From Caldifarciminota bacterium (lineage in GTDB: Bacteria; Hydrothermota; Tepidihabitantia; Tepidihabitantales; Tepidihabitantaceae), in the NCBI GenBank assembly GCA_903908785.1, contig CAIVTL010000744.1, positions 1 through 21,449 of the forward strand: a stretch of 21,449 nucleotides of DNA, read 5' to 3'. The notes beneath the pieces are model-generated. The model saw only the letters and a program-made list of their open reading frames with translations, did no database searches and was not told the DNA's origin. Shown in pieces: positions 13,164 to 19,183 of this stretch (position 1 is the stretch's first letter; each line of letters opens with the position of its first letter). The position numbers were made by a program, and so were the translations under genes.

Positions 13164-13535
13164 TCAGTCTTCGATGACGACTATGGCGGTGGCGTAGTCG
13201 GACAGGTGGGAGATGCTTAGATGGACTTTCCTGCTTCCGAGAATGGCGGCGGCGCGGCCGGTCACGCGAATCGTCGGGCGGGTCTTTTCGTTATCCAGCA
13301 CCTCGATTTCGTTCCAGCCGATTGCCCCGCGCAGGCCGGTACCGAGCGCTTTGGAGAACGCTTCCTTGGCCGCGAACCTCCCGGCGTATGACGGGTATTT
13401 GTCACCCAACGTCTCGCAGAATGCGACTTCCGACTCCGTGAAGATTCGCGCGCGGAAACGTTCCGGGTGACGCTCAAGGACCGCTTTCAGCCGGCCGACA
13501 TTCACCAAGTCAATACCAACGCCGAAGACCGCCAT
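13164..13535 (-). CDS. acpS: Holo-[acyl-carrier-protein] synthase
   Basis: AcpS moves the 4'-phosphopantetheine arm of CoA onto the serine of AcpP, turning apo-ACP into its active form. The 123-residue length is standard. GVGIDLVNVGRL supplies the metal-binding Asp9, RFAAKEAFSKALGTG the catalytic Glu58 region, and HLSISHLSDYATAIVVIE the final strands. I chose the ATG at 13535, four bases after the upstream stop, because residue spacing then matches the family; the open frame extends ten codons further into the HAD gene. It is the second gene of the HAD-acpS pair. Confidence 0.96.
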   Translation of the reverse strand: MAVFGVGIDLVNVGRLKAVLERHPERFRARIFTESEVAFCETLGDKYPSYAGRFAAKEAFSKALGTGLRGAIGWNEIEVLDNEKTRPTIRVTGRAAAILGSRKVHLSISHLSDYATAIVVIED

Positions 13536-13539
13536 CAAC

Positions 13540-14235
13540 TCAGGTCGCGCCGGCCGGATGCCCAAGTCTTTCCACGATGGGGATAAGCTGCAGGATGTCG
13601 TCTATCTCAAAATCAGCGCCTGAGAGCTTTGTCCCGAACGTGTCGCCGTAGCGCGCGAAGACGGTAGGCATACCGAGCTCTTTGGCGCCGAGGATGTCGC
13701 GTTCGGCCCAGTCACCGACCATGACCGCCTCGTCCGGCTTCACCTGGAGCAACTCCAGCGCCTTCCGAAACGGTTCCGGAGCAGGCTTCCTGACCCCGGT
13801 GTCATCGAACGTGACCACGACGTCAAAGAAGTTGTCCACCCCGAGCTGAACCAGCCGCATCCAGACCGGCAGCCGCGGCGCGTCGGAAACGACCGCGAGC
13901 TTGAGGCGCATGCGGAACAGCCGCAGCAGCGCGAGGTTGACGTGGGGATAGGCCACGAGCGCGCCTTCCCGCGCGCGGCGGTACGATACGATGCCGGCCG
14001 CGAGAACCCGGTAGTCGATGTGCCCCAGGACTTCGCCCAGGAAGTCGTCGAACACTCCCTGGTACTCGATGCCTTTCTTGTCGTATATCTCGAATATCTT
14101 CCTGTGCGCCTGTTCCGGTGTAAGGTCGAGCCCGGCGTCAATCATCGCGACAATCGCCGCGTCCACCGCCGCGTTCTTCCATTTGGTGAAGTCGACCAAG
14201 GTGTTGTCGACGTCGAACACTATGGCCTTAATCAA
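13540..14235 (-). CDS. HAD-superfamily hydrolase
   Basis: The 231-residue protein has all HAD motifs: FDVDNTLVDF (nucleophile Asp and general acid Asp two residues on), VVSDAP (motif II), KPAPEPF (motif III lysine) and VMVGDWAERDILGAKELGM (motif IV). A helical cap sits between motifs I and II, as in the YjjG/phosphoglycolate phosphatase type. The substrate cannot be told. Start choice: the open frame begins at GTG 14241, but GGAGG overlaps that codon. TTG at 14235 gives LIKAIVFDVDNTLV with GGAGG five bases upstream, so I prefer it. Confidence 0.88.
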   Translation of the reverse strand: MIKAIVFDVDNTLVDFTKWKNAAVDAAIVAMIDAGLDLTPEQAHRKIFEIYDKKGIEYQGVFDDFLGEVLGHIDYRVLAAGIVSYRRAREGALVAYPHVNLALLRLFRMRLKLAVVSDAPRLPVWMRLVQLGVDNFFDVVVTFDDTGVRKPAPEPFRKALELLQVKPDEAVMVGDWAERDILGAKELGMPTVFARYGDTFGTKLSGADFEIDDILQLIPIVERLGHPAGAT

Positions 14236-14331
14236 GCACACCTCCGAGCAAAACCCGAAACCACCACGTCAATCGTGTTTGATGGTCGCGGGTCGCACAG
14301 GTTTGTCCTTCGTCCATTCGAACTTCCATCG

Positions 14332-14841
14332 TCATTCGGACTTCGAGCTTCGGAATTGCCGGCGCAGCCGGTCGTAGGTTTCGGTCAGGTGCTCGCTGAT
14401 GACCTTGGTTTCGGCCAGTAGCGGCATGAAGTTTACGTCCCCGAGCCAGCGCGGCACGATGTGGACGTGCGCGTGCCCGATGACTCCGGCGCCCGCCACC
14501 CGGCCGAGGTTCGCGCCGACGTTGAACCCTTGAGGCCGGAGCGCCCGGCGCAGTACCGCAAGCGACCGCTGTACCAGCGCGAACAGCTCCGCACTCTCCG
14601 CGGCGCTGAGCGTCTCGATGGTCGCGGTGTGCCGGACCGGCGCGACCATCACGTGCCCGTTGTTGTAGGGAAACCGGTTCATCACGACAAAGGCGCGTCG
14701 GCCGCGGTAGAGTATCAGGTTCTCTTTGTCGTCTTTAGCCTTGAGCAGGTTGCAGAACAGGCAGTGGCGCTTGCTGGCCGAGTTCTGGCCGCCCGCGCAG
14801 TAGATATACTCCGCCCGCCACGGCGCCCACAACGTCTTCAT
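14332..14841 (-). CDS. HIT-family nucleotide hydrolase/phosphorylase
   Basis: The 169-residue protein carries the histidine triad GHAHVHIVPRW (His123, His125, His127), whose middle-to-last histidine attacks the alpha-phosphate of dinucleotides such as Ap4A or of AMP conjugates. The N-terminal KTLWAPWRAEYI and CLFC (Cys27, Cys30) zinc half-site are typical of the bacterial/archaeal Ap4A-type HIT branch; MNRFPYNNGHVMVAPVRH is the conserved core. It begins 49 bp after the EndoQ gene on the same strand and has no clear promoter, so the two are probably co-transcribed. Exact substrate unknown. Confidence 0.9.
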   Translation of the reverse strand: MKTLWAPWRAEYIYCAGGQNSASKRHCLFCNLLKAKDDKENLILYRGRRAFVVMNRFPYNNGHVMVAPVRHTATIETLSAAESAELFALVQRSLAVLRRALRPQGFNVGANLGRVAGAGVIGHAHVHIVPRWLGDVNFMPLLAETKVISEHLTETYDRLRRQFRSSKSE

Positions 14842-14890
14842 GCCGCGTCTGCCCGGTCATTCGTCATTCGTACTTCTGACTTCGTCATTG

Positions 14891-16144
14891 TCAGAAAAGT
14901 CCCATCTGCTGTCCCGGCTCGCCGGTGCGGGCCGCCGGGGTCGGCGCGGCGCCGGGCAGGACCTGGATTACCCCGAACACGCCGTCGTAGCCGGCGGTAG
15001 CCTGCACCTCGCCCCGGCGCATCCGCTCGATGCCGAGCCCGATTCGCTCGCTAGAGTTCTGCGCGATATCGGGTATCGACGCGTTGAGGAGCACCTCGAA
15101 CTCGCTGCCCAGCGACTGGACCAACGTCTCGTACAACTTGTGGACCTGCACCGTGTCCCGGCCCACGCCCAAAGCCTCGCCGATGACTTCCTCCAGCGGA
15201 ACCAGATGCCGGAACGGAATCACGTCGGTCGGCACCGCTTCGGGCTTCCGGTCGGCCAGTTGCTCGACCCGGTGGAGTACGCCGATGGTAAGCTGCCGGC
15301 CGCAGCCCGGGCAGAGGTTGTCGTTCACGAGCGACTGGGCCGGGGCAAAACTCACCCCGCAGGCCCGATGCCCGTCGTAGTGGTACTTGCCCTCTTCGGG
15401 GAAGAACTCGATGGTGTAGAGGAATCGCTCCTTGTCTTTTGTCTTCAGCACCTCGCGGATGGCGTCATATGATAGTTCGCAGTCAAAGACATTGGCCTCG
15501 CGGCCAAGGCGGCCCGGGGAATGGGCATCGGAGTTGGAAATGAGCGTACGGCCATCCAGTGCGGACAGCCGCCAGTTCATCGGCGGGTCGCTGGAAAGAC
15601 CGGTCTCGACCGCGAAGATCTCGCTCGACAGGTCGCCGAAGCACTCTTCAATCGAGTCGAACCCCGAATTCGAGCCGTAGAGCGAAAACCACGGGGTCCA
15701 GATGTGCGCGGGCACGAGGAACGCGCGCTCATCGATTTCGAGCAGCTTCGCCAGCAGGTCCTTGCTCGACAGACTGAGCGTGGGCCGACCGTCGGAGGCG
15801 AGCTTGCCGTACCCGTCGAGCCACGCGGACAGCTTCTCCGCGGTCTCGAAGCTGGGGACGAAAACTATGTTGTGAATCCGGCGCAGCTTGCCGCCGGCGC
15901 TGTAGATGCTGTTCAGCTCGACGTTGAGCATGAAGTATGTGCCGGCGTGGGTGAACAGGCCGTTGCCGGTCGGCTTCAGGTTCTCCTTCAGCGACTTGAA
16001 GTACTCGGGGTGCGTGAAATCGCCGGTGGCAACCAGCTTGATGCCCTTGGTCTGCGCCGTGGTCGCGATGGCCGGGATGTCCATGTCACGGCTCGTCGCG
16101 CGCGAGAACCGAGAGTGGATATGGAGGTCGGCGATAAACTGCAT
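14891..16144 (-). CDS. Endonuclease Q-type PHP-domain nuclease
   Basis: The 417-residue protein begins with a PHP domain: ADLHIHSRFSRATS (Asp6, His8, His10), ATGDFTHPEYF (Asp42, His45), VPAHIWTPW (His147) and SNSDAHSPGRLGREAN (Asp206, His208), the usual metal ligands. A zinc site follows (HYDGHRACG plus CPGCG: His259, Cys262, Cys278, Cys281), then LTIGVLHRVEQLADR. This order matches EndoQ (the TIGR00375 group), which nicks 5' of deaminated bases such as uracil and hypoxanthine. EndoQ is best known from Thermococcales, with a few bacterial homologues. The C-terminus ends QQMGLF, resembling a bacterial sliding-clamp motif (QLSLF type). The start lies 11 bases from a TAGAAT -10, so the mRNA is probably leaderless. 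Such genes are often misannotated as helicases. Confidence 0.85.
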   Translation of the reverse strand: MQFIADLHIHSRFSRATSRDMDIPAIATTAQTKGIKLVATGDFTHPEYFKSLKENLKPTGNGLFTHAGTYFMLNVELNSIYSAGGKLRRIHNIVFVPSFETAEKLSAWLDGYGKLASDGRPTLSLSSKDLLAKLLEIDERAFLVPAHIWTPWFSLYGSNSGFDSIEECFGDLSSEIFAVETGLSSDPPMNWRLSALDGRTLISNSDAHSPGRLGREANVFDCELSYDAIREVLKTKDKERFLYTIEFFPEEGKYHYDGHRACGVSFAPAQSLVNDNLCPGCGRQLTIGVLHRVEQLADRKPEAVPTDVIPFRHLVPLEEVIGEALGVGRDTVQVHKLYETLVQSLGSEFEVLLNASIPDIAQNSSERIGLGIERMRRGEVQATAGYDGVFGVIQVLPGAAPTPAARTGEPGQQMGLF

Positions 16145-16155
16145 CGGTGCCAGCT

Positions 16156-16183
16156 ATTCTAGGTTGCGCCCCCCGAGAGTCAA
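16156..16183 (-). promoter_or_regulatory. Candidate leaderless promoter of the EndoQ gene
   Basis: TTGACT (16178-16183), 16 bp, TAGAAT (16156-16161) on the minus strand, with 11 bases to the ATG at 16144. Confidence 0.65.
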
Positions 16184-16208
16184 GGAAGCTGGGGCAAAGG
16201 ATGAACGA

Positions 16209-16274
16209 TGAAGGATGAAGGCTGAAAACAGAGCCGGTCGGAGTCCGGCTTCATCCTTCCGCCTTCATCCTTCA
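16209..16274 (-). terminator. Stem-loop after the methyltransferase gene, made of GATGAAGG repeats
   Basis: A perfect 14-bp inverted repeat, TGAAGGATGAAGGC (16209-16222) and GCCTTCATCCTTCA (16261-16274), begins immediately after the methyltransferase stop. An inner GCCGG/CCGGC stem sits in the loop. There is no T-run. It may terminate transcription or protect the 3' end; its arms are a short-period direct repeat. Confidence 0.5.
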
Positions 16275-17021
16275 CTACTTTGCGACTATCATCATTCTCG
16301 TCGTGTTCGGCCCCGGCTCGATGAAGGAGCCGTGCTGGAAGAAATGTACCTCAGTAAACCGGGCGGCCTTGAGGCAGCGCTCGACCTCCGCGGGAGCGTA
16401 GGCCCGCTCCTGGTGAATCTCCTCGAACCGCTCGCCGGCCTTGCCAACCTCCGGCTGCTCCCAGAAAGTCAGGTGCAGGGTCGACACACGGGTTTCCTGG
16501 TCATAGCTGTTCTGCCAGATTGAGTAGATGTCGCCGACTTCGCGGGCGGTCGTCCTCGTACCCCAGTGTTCGGCCAGGCCGAATACGGTGTTCATATCGA
16601 AGACGAAGAACCCGCCGGCCATGACCGCTGCCCGCACGCTTCGGAAACACCGCACCAGGTCATCCTCGGTCAGCAGGTAGTTCATGCTGTCATAAAGACA
16701 GATGGCTGCCTCCAGCGGTTCAGGCACGCTGAACTCGCGCATGTCGGCGCGGATAGTGGTAATCGGCAGGTCCCCGCGCTTGGACTCCAGCACCTCCAGC
16801 ATCTCGGGCGAGCGGTCGACGCCGGTCAGCCGGTAACCGCGCCGGGCCAGCATGATGGTCGGGATACCGGTACCGCAGGCGACGTCGAGAATAGTCTTCG
16901 GGTCGGAGTGGAAATGGCCGAAGATGCGCACCACGTAATCAACCCAGCCCTTGTAGTCAACGTACTTCACCATGAACCGGTCGTAGTGCCGGTTGAAACG
17001 GCTGAATGGTTCGCGCATCAT
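16275..17021 (-). CDS. Class I SAM-dependent methyltransferase
   Basis: The 248-residue protein has the Rossmann-fold methyltransferase motifs: TILDVACGTGIPTIMLARRG (motif I, S-adenosylmethionine loop), LTGVDRSPEMLEV (motif II acidic residue) and AAICLYDSMNYLLTEDD (motif IV region). The C-terminal half (YSIWQNSYDQETRVSTLHLTF) is like the methyltransferase type 11/25 enzymes that act on small molecules. The substrate is unknown. The open frame reaches 17147, but the promoter at 17032-17059 excludes that start. Two adjacent ATGs (17021 and 17018) follow the -10 by 10 and 13 bases; I take the first. No ribosome site is present. It ends at the inverted repeat 16209-16274. Confidence 0.88.
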   Translation of the reverse strand: MMREPFSRFNRHYDRFMVKYVDYKGWVDYVVRIFGHFHSDPKTILDVACGTGIPTIMLARRGYRLTGVDRSPEMLEVLESKRGDLPITTIRADMREFSVPEPLEAAICLYDSMNYLLTEDDLVRCFRSVRAAVMAGGFFVFDMNTVFGLAEHWGTRTTAREVGDIYSIWQNSYDQETRVSTLHLTFWEQPEVGKAGERFEEIHQERAYAPAEVERCLKAARFTEVHFFQHGSFIEPGPNTTRMMIVAK

Positions 17022-17031
17022 GGACCAAGCC

Positions 17032-17059
17032 AATATAGACCGACCGGTTCCGAAGTCAA
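17032..17059 (-). promoter_or_regulatory. Candidate leaderless promoter of the methyltransferase gene
   Basis: TTGACT (17054-17059), 16 bp, TATATT (17032-17037) on the minus strand, with ten bases to the first of two tandem ATGs. Confidence 0.7.
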
Positions 17060-17145
17060 GCAGGAAGTCGGCCATCGGCAGATTGCTACGGTTGACGCCG
17101 CGCCCCGGGCGCTGCCGCGGGCGCTTGACCTGCCGGTCCCGGCGC

Positions 17146-17634
17146 ATGACTTGCCTGGTGCAACGTTTCCGCTACCGGATGATTCTCGCCTTCGCCCGGC
17201 TTGTCGCCGGCGGCAAGCCGGACTACTTTCCACTCCGCGACGGTCGGGCCTGGCGGTACGCGGCAACCGGGTACGAAGTCGCGGGGACCGACACGGTCAT
17301 GATGGACCGCCTGACCTGCGCGACTACGCTGTCGGGGTCCGGCACTGCGGTAAGCCTCGGCAAGGCGTGTGCAGTCCGCGTCACGCGCGACGCCGCGCAC
17401 TCGGTTTCATTTGCGGGGCTGGCCCGCGCCGACTCTTCCGTGCCGGCCGGCACGTTCCGAAACTGCTTCCGAACCCGGATGCACGCGTCCGAACCGTACG
17501 TGATGGACTTCCGGTTCGCGCCAAATGTGGGCATCGTACCAGGGCAGCGTCGATTCTCAAGAAACCGATTTGAGACCGCACGGCTCCGCGTCGAGTCACC
17601 GCTGCCGCTGTCCTCCTTGCCGCGTGGCGCGTGA
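17146..17634 (+). CDS. Hypothetical protein with FPLxxGxxWxY motif
   Basis: The frame reads PDYFPLRDGRAWRYAATGYE, later SSVPAGTFRNCFRTRMH and FRFAPNVGIVPGQ. This motif order, FPL-x-x-G-x-x-W-x-Y, then V-P-A-G-T-F-x-N-C, then A-P-x-V-G-x-V, is one I know from short extracytoplasmic beta-rich proteins in uncultured bacteria and Deltaproteobacteria. Those usually have a signal peptide. Here only a weak hydrophobic patch (MILAFARLVAGG from ATG 17179) is seen, so the 5' end may be lost. The start is uncertain (ATG 17146 or 17179), with no ribosome site or promoter. It could be a small real protein or an ageing pseudogene. Confidence 0.45.
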   Translation: MTCLVQRFRYRMILAFARLVAGGKPDYFPLRDGRAWRYAATGYEVAGTDTVMMDRLTCATTLSGSGTAVSLGKACAVRVTRDAAHSVSFAGLARADSSVPAGTFRNCFRTRMHASEPYVMDFRFAPNVGIVPGQRRFSRNRFETARLRVESPLPLSSLPRGA

Positions 17635-17673
17635 TGCGGCGGAAGAAAAGTGTGGCGCCGCAACAGAAATCGT

Positions 17674-17701
17674 TTGACAATTCTTTCGTTCTCCGTATTC
17701 T
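17674..17701 (+). promoter_or_regulatory. Candidate promoter of the lysine-rich peptide region
   Basis: TTGACA (17674-17679), 16 bp, TATTCT (17696-17701) on the plus strand. An ATG follows after seven bases (17709), and the lysine-rich gene at 17846 lies about 140 bp downstream. Confidence 0.65.
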
Positions 17702-17708
17702 CTGTGCG

Positions 17709-17831
17709 ATGGATTGTGCGACCCTGTGTTCGCAGGTCACTTTGATGATACTGCCGTTGCTTACTCTGCATACAATTGTCCGTTCCGTAACCAGCTCGCG
17801 CGGACTTGGTCTTGCGCGGGCAAAATCCTAA
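17709..17831 (+). CDS. Possible 40-residue leaderless peptide
   Basis: The ATG lies exactly seven bases after the TATTCT -10, as at the leaderless genes here. The frame runs 40 codons to TAA at 17829-17831 and encodes a hydrophobic segment (VTLMILPLLTLHTIV) with two cysteines near the start. It could be a leader peptide controlling the downstream lysine-rich gene, or simply the untranslated leader. No family is recognised. Confidence 0.3.
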   Translation: MDCATLCSQVTLMILPLLTLHTIVRSVTSSRGLGLARAKS

Positions 17832-17845
17832 CCAAAGGAGGATAC

Positions 17846-17899
17846 ATGCCAGCGAAGAAAGCGAAGAAGGCCGTCAAGAAGACAGCCAAGAAGAAGTAG
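17846..17899 (+). CDS. Tiny lysine/alanine-rich peptide, 17 residues
   Basis: The complete product is MPAKKAKKAVKKTAKKK: nine lysines and four alanines in 17 residues, like a histone H1 or HU-type tail. The gene call rests on signals rather than length. AAAGGAGG (17834-17841), the strongest ribosome site in the window, lies four bases before the ATG. A clear promoter lies upstream, and a perfect 12-bp stem-loop follows 19 bases after the stop. A nucleic-acid-binding or ribosome-associated role is guessed from charge only. It is too short for most gene finders. Confidence 0.6.
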   Translation: MPAKKAKKAVKKTAKKK

Positions 17900-17918
17900 T
17901 TTTCGTATACTTCTACGA

Positions 17919-17946
17919 CTCGCTGCCGCGTCATCGCGGCAGCGAG
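17919..17946 (+). terminator. Perfect 12-bp stem-loop after the lysine-rich gene
   Basis: CTCGCTGCCGCG (17919-17930), loop TCAT, CGCGGCAGCGAG (17935-17946) pair without mismatch. No T-run follows, so this is a terminator of the high-GC kind or a 3'-end stabiliser. Confidence 0.65.
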
Positions 17947-17972
17947 CCGCTTCATGGCCGGATTTCACCGCC

Positions 17973-18158
17973 ATGACACCGGGTCATGACGAGACTCCGA
18001 ACGGGCACGCCAATCCCTGCCCGGCATTATCGGGGGGGGCTGAGGAAACGGGTTATGCCATCCGGGACGGCGGGGATGTGATAAGAGTAGTGCTCGGTCT
18101 CTTTGCGCTGTTTGCGGCGGTATATGGAACCGCGCGAATCCTGCACCCTGCTGTTTGA
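17973..18158 (+). CDS. Possible 61-residue single-pass membrane protein
   Basis: The open frame ends with a convincing membrane segment, VIRVVLGLFALFAAVYGTA, preceded by a polar stretch. There is no ribosome site, promoter or family, and the codons before the membrane part look unremarkable. It may be chance. Confidence 0.25.
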   Translation: MTPGHDETPNGHANPCPALSGGAEETGYAIRDGGDVIRVVLGLFALFAAVYGTARILHPAV

Positions 18159-18164
18159 GTTAGC

Positions 18165-18182
18165 TGGGCCGTGCGGGATTCG
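18165..18182 (-). repeat. 18-bp copy of the 3' end of tRNA-Lys
   Basis: TGGGCCGTGCGGGATTCG here is identical to 18236-18253, the discriminator base, acceptor strand and T-arm side of the tRNA-Lys gene, 71 bp away in direct orientation. The rest of the tRNA is absent. Confidence 0.75.
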
Positions 18183-18218
18183 CTACGCCGCCAGCCGGGG
18201 GCGGCACGAATCCCGGAC
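18171..18218 (-). terminator. Stem-loop downstream of tRNA-Lys
   Basis: Arms GTGCGGGATTCG (18171-18182) and CGAATCCCGGAC (18207-18218) pair with one mismatch, and an inner GCCGCC/GGCGGC stem (18187-18192 with 18200-18205) extends the fold. It lies 18 bp past the tRNA-Lys 3' end and may end its transcript. One arm is the tRNA-derived duplication itself. Confidence 0.45.
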
Positions 18219-18235
18219 CTTGTGACTTCGGTAGA

Positions 18236-18308
18236 TGGGCCGTGCGGGATTCGAACCCGCGGCCACCGGATTAAAAATCAGGTGCTCTTCCATCTGAGCT
18301 AACGGCCC
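18236..18308 (-). tRNA. tRNA-Lys (UUU)
   Basis: Acceptor GGGCCGT pairs with ACGGCCC. The D-arm starts GCTC, the anticodon arm is CCTGA-TTTTTAA-TCAGG with anticodon TTT, and the T-arm is GCGGG-TTCGAAT-CCCGC. CCA is not encoded. Confidence 0.97.
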
Positions 18309-18328
18309 CGAACCATTTCGGCTTGCAG

Positions 18329-18356
18329 ATTGTAGATTGCAGATTGCCGAAGTCAA
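18329..18356 (-). promoter_or_regulatory. Candidate promoter of tRNA-Lys, within a GATTGCAGATTG repeat
   Basis: TTGACT (18351-18356), 16 bp, TACAAT (18329-18334) on the minus strand, with 20 bases to the tRNA. The -10 and spacer are formed by the repeat run GATTGTAGATTGCAGATTG. The block differs from the tRNA-Leu promoter at one base over about 32 bp. Confidence 0.65.
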
Positions 18357-18444
18357 AGAGAAACCCGGAATCTGCAACCTTGAATCTGGAAAATGTGCTG
18401 CTGCCCTCCGTCCCCCAATCTTGAATCTAGAATCTTAAATCTAT

Positions 18445-18535
18445 TGGTGCCGGGGGCCGGACTTGAACCGGCACGACCCGTATCCGGGTCAAGGGATTTT
18501 AAGTCCCTGGCGTCTGCCTGTTCCGCCACCCCGGC
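18445..18535 (-). tRNA. tRNA-Leu (UAA)
   Basis: Acceptor GCCGGGG pairs with CCCCGGC. The anticodon arm is AGGGA-CTTAAAA-TCCCT with anticodon TAA; a long variable arm (GACCCGGATACGGGTC) and T-arm GCCGG-TTCAAGT-CCGGC follow. Unlike the other four tRNAs here, CCA follows the discriminator in the DNA (18445-18447). Confidence 0.97.
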
Positions 18536-18559
18536 AACAAAGGACACTTCCGATTGCAG

Positions 18560-18587
18560 ATTGTAGATTGTAGATTGCCGAAGTCAA
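18560..18587 (-). promoter_or_regulatory. Candidate promoter of tRNA-Leu, within a GATTGTAGATTG repeat
   Basis: TTGACT (18582-18587), 16 bp, TACAAT (18560-18565) on the minus strand, with 24 bases to the tRNA. The repeat run supplies the -10 hexamer. Confidence 0.65.
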
Positions 18588-18660
18588 AGAACGTAAGCGC
18601 GGTTCACGTCGGGTCACGCCGGGAGCACAAGCACCATGACGCCGAGATGGGCGTCCTGCA

Positions 18661-18713
18661 GTTTGGAGTTTGGAGTTTGGAGTTTGGAGTTTGAGATTTC
18701 CCCGTCCACGGGG
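18661..18713 (+). repeat. GTTTGGA heptamer array and hairpin
   Basis: Four perfect GTTTGGA heptamers (18661-18688) and one variant lead into GAGATTTCCCC and a stem-loop, CCCCGT-CC-ACGGGG (18700-18713). This is another version of the ATTTCCC-hairpin module. It sits three bases past the tRNA-Cys 3' end and could act as its terminator. Confidence 0.7.
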
Positions 18714-18715
18714 AA

Positions 18716-18787
18716 AGGCGGCTTCGGGATTTGCACCCGAGTGTAGCGGTTTTGCAGACCGCTGCCTTACTGCTTGGCTAAGCCGCC
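18716..18787 (-). tRNA. tRNA-Cys (GCA)
   Basis: Acceptor GGCGGCT pairs with AGCCGCC and the discriminator is U as usual for Cys. The anticodon arm is GCGGT-CTGCAAA-ACCGC with anticodon GCA; the T-arm is TCGGG-TGCAAAT-CCCGA. CCA is not encoded. No promoter of the local type is seen directly upstream, so it may be cut from a Glu-Gly-Cys transcript. Confidence 0.96.
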
Positions 18788-18864
18788 ACTCAGGAAATGA
18801 CGATTTACGATTGGCGGCGGAGTCCGTTACTCGACATTCGTCATTCGGCAATCGTCCATGTAAA

Positions 18865-18937
18865 AGCGGGAGACGGGATTTGAACCCGCGACCCCTACCT
18901 TGGCAAGGTAGTGCTCTACCAACTGAGCTACTCCCGC
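18865..18937 (-). tRNA. tRNA-Gly (GCC)
   Basis: Acceptor GCGGGAG pairs with CTCCCGC. The anticodon arm is CTACC-TTGCCAA-GGTAG with anticodon GCC; the T-arm is GCGGG-TTCAAAT-CCCGT. CCA is not encoded. The gaps on both sides are filled with short-period repeats. Confidence 0.97.
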
Positions 18938-19039
18938 ACACCAATTGACGATTTACGATTGCAGATTGTCGATTAGCGGATTCCGGTCCGCATCCGACTC
19001 TCGTAACTCGCATCTCGTAACTCGTCGTTCCCTAGAGAC

Positions 19040-19112
19040 CGGCCCCACCGGGAGTCGAACCCGGGTCTTCACCTTGAAAGAGTGATGTCCTGAACCGCTA
19101 GACGATGGGGCC
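19040..19112 (-). tRNA. tRNA-Glu (UUC)
   Basis: Acceptor GGCCCCA pairs with TGGGGCC and the discriminator is G, typical of Glu. The anticodon arm is TCACT-CTTTCAA-GGTGA with anticodon TTC; the T-arm is CCGGG-TTCGACT-CCCGG. CCA is not encoded. It is the first tRNA of the cluster. Confidence 0.97.
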
Positions 19113-19155
19113 ACCACTCTTCCGGCACCGGGTACGAACCTGCCCGGCCCGGATA

Positions 19156-19183
19156 AATCTATCCCGCCGGGGCGGGTTGTCAA
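19156..19183 (-). promoter_or_regulatory. Candidate promoter of the tRNA cluster, overlapping the upstream stop codon
   Basis: TTGACA (19178-19183), 16 bp, TAGATT (19156-19161) on the minus strand, 43 bp before tRNA-Glu. The TGA inside TTGACA is the stop codon of the chaperone gene. Confidence 0.55.

Noticed and set aside
14236..14241. GTG at 14241 as start of the HAD gene
   Set aside because: The GGAGG site overlaps that codon; TTG at 14235 has proper spacing and gives the usual IKAIVFDVDNTL beginning.
14239..14270. N16 promoter for the HAD gene
   Set aside because: TTGACG is present, but the hexamer 16 bp on is TGCTCG, too poor to call.
18938..19039. Separate promoter for tRNA-Gly
   Set aside because: The closest match (TCGACA) has no -10 at 16-18 bp; co-transcription from the tRNA-Glu promoter is simpler.
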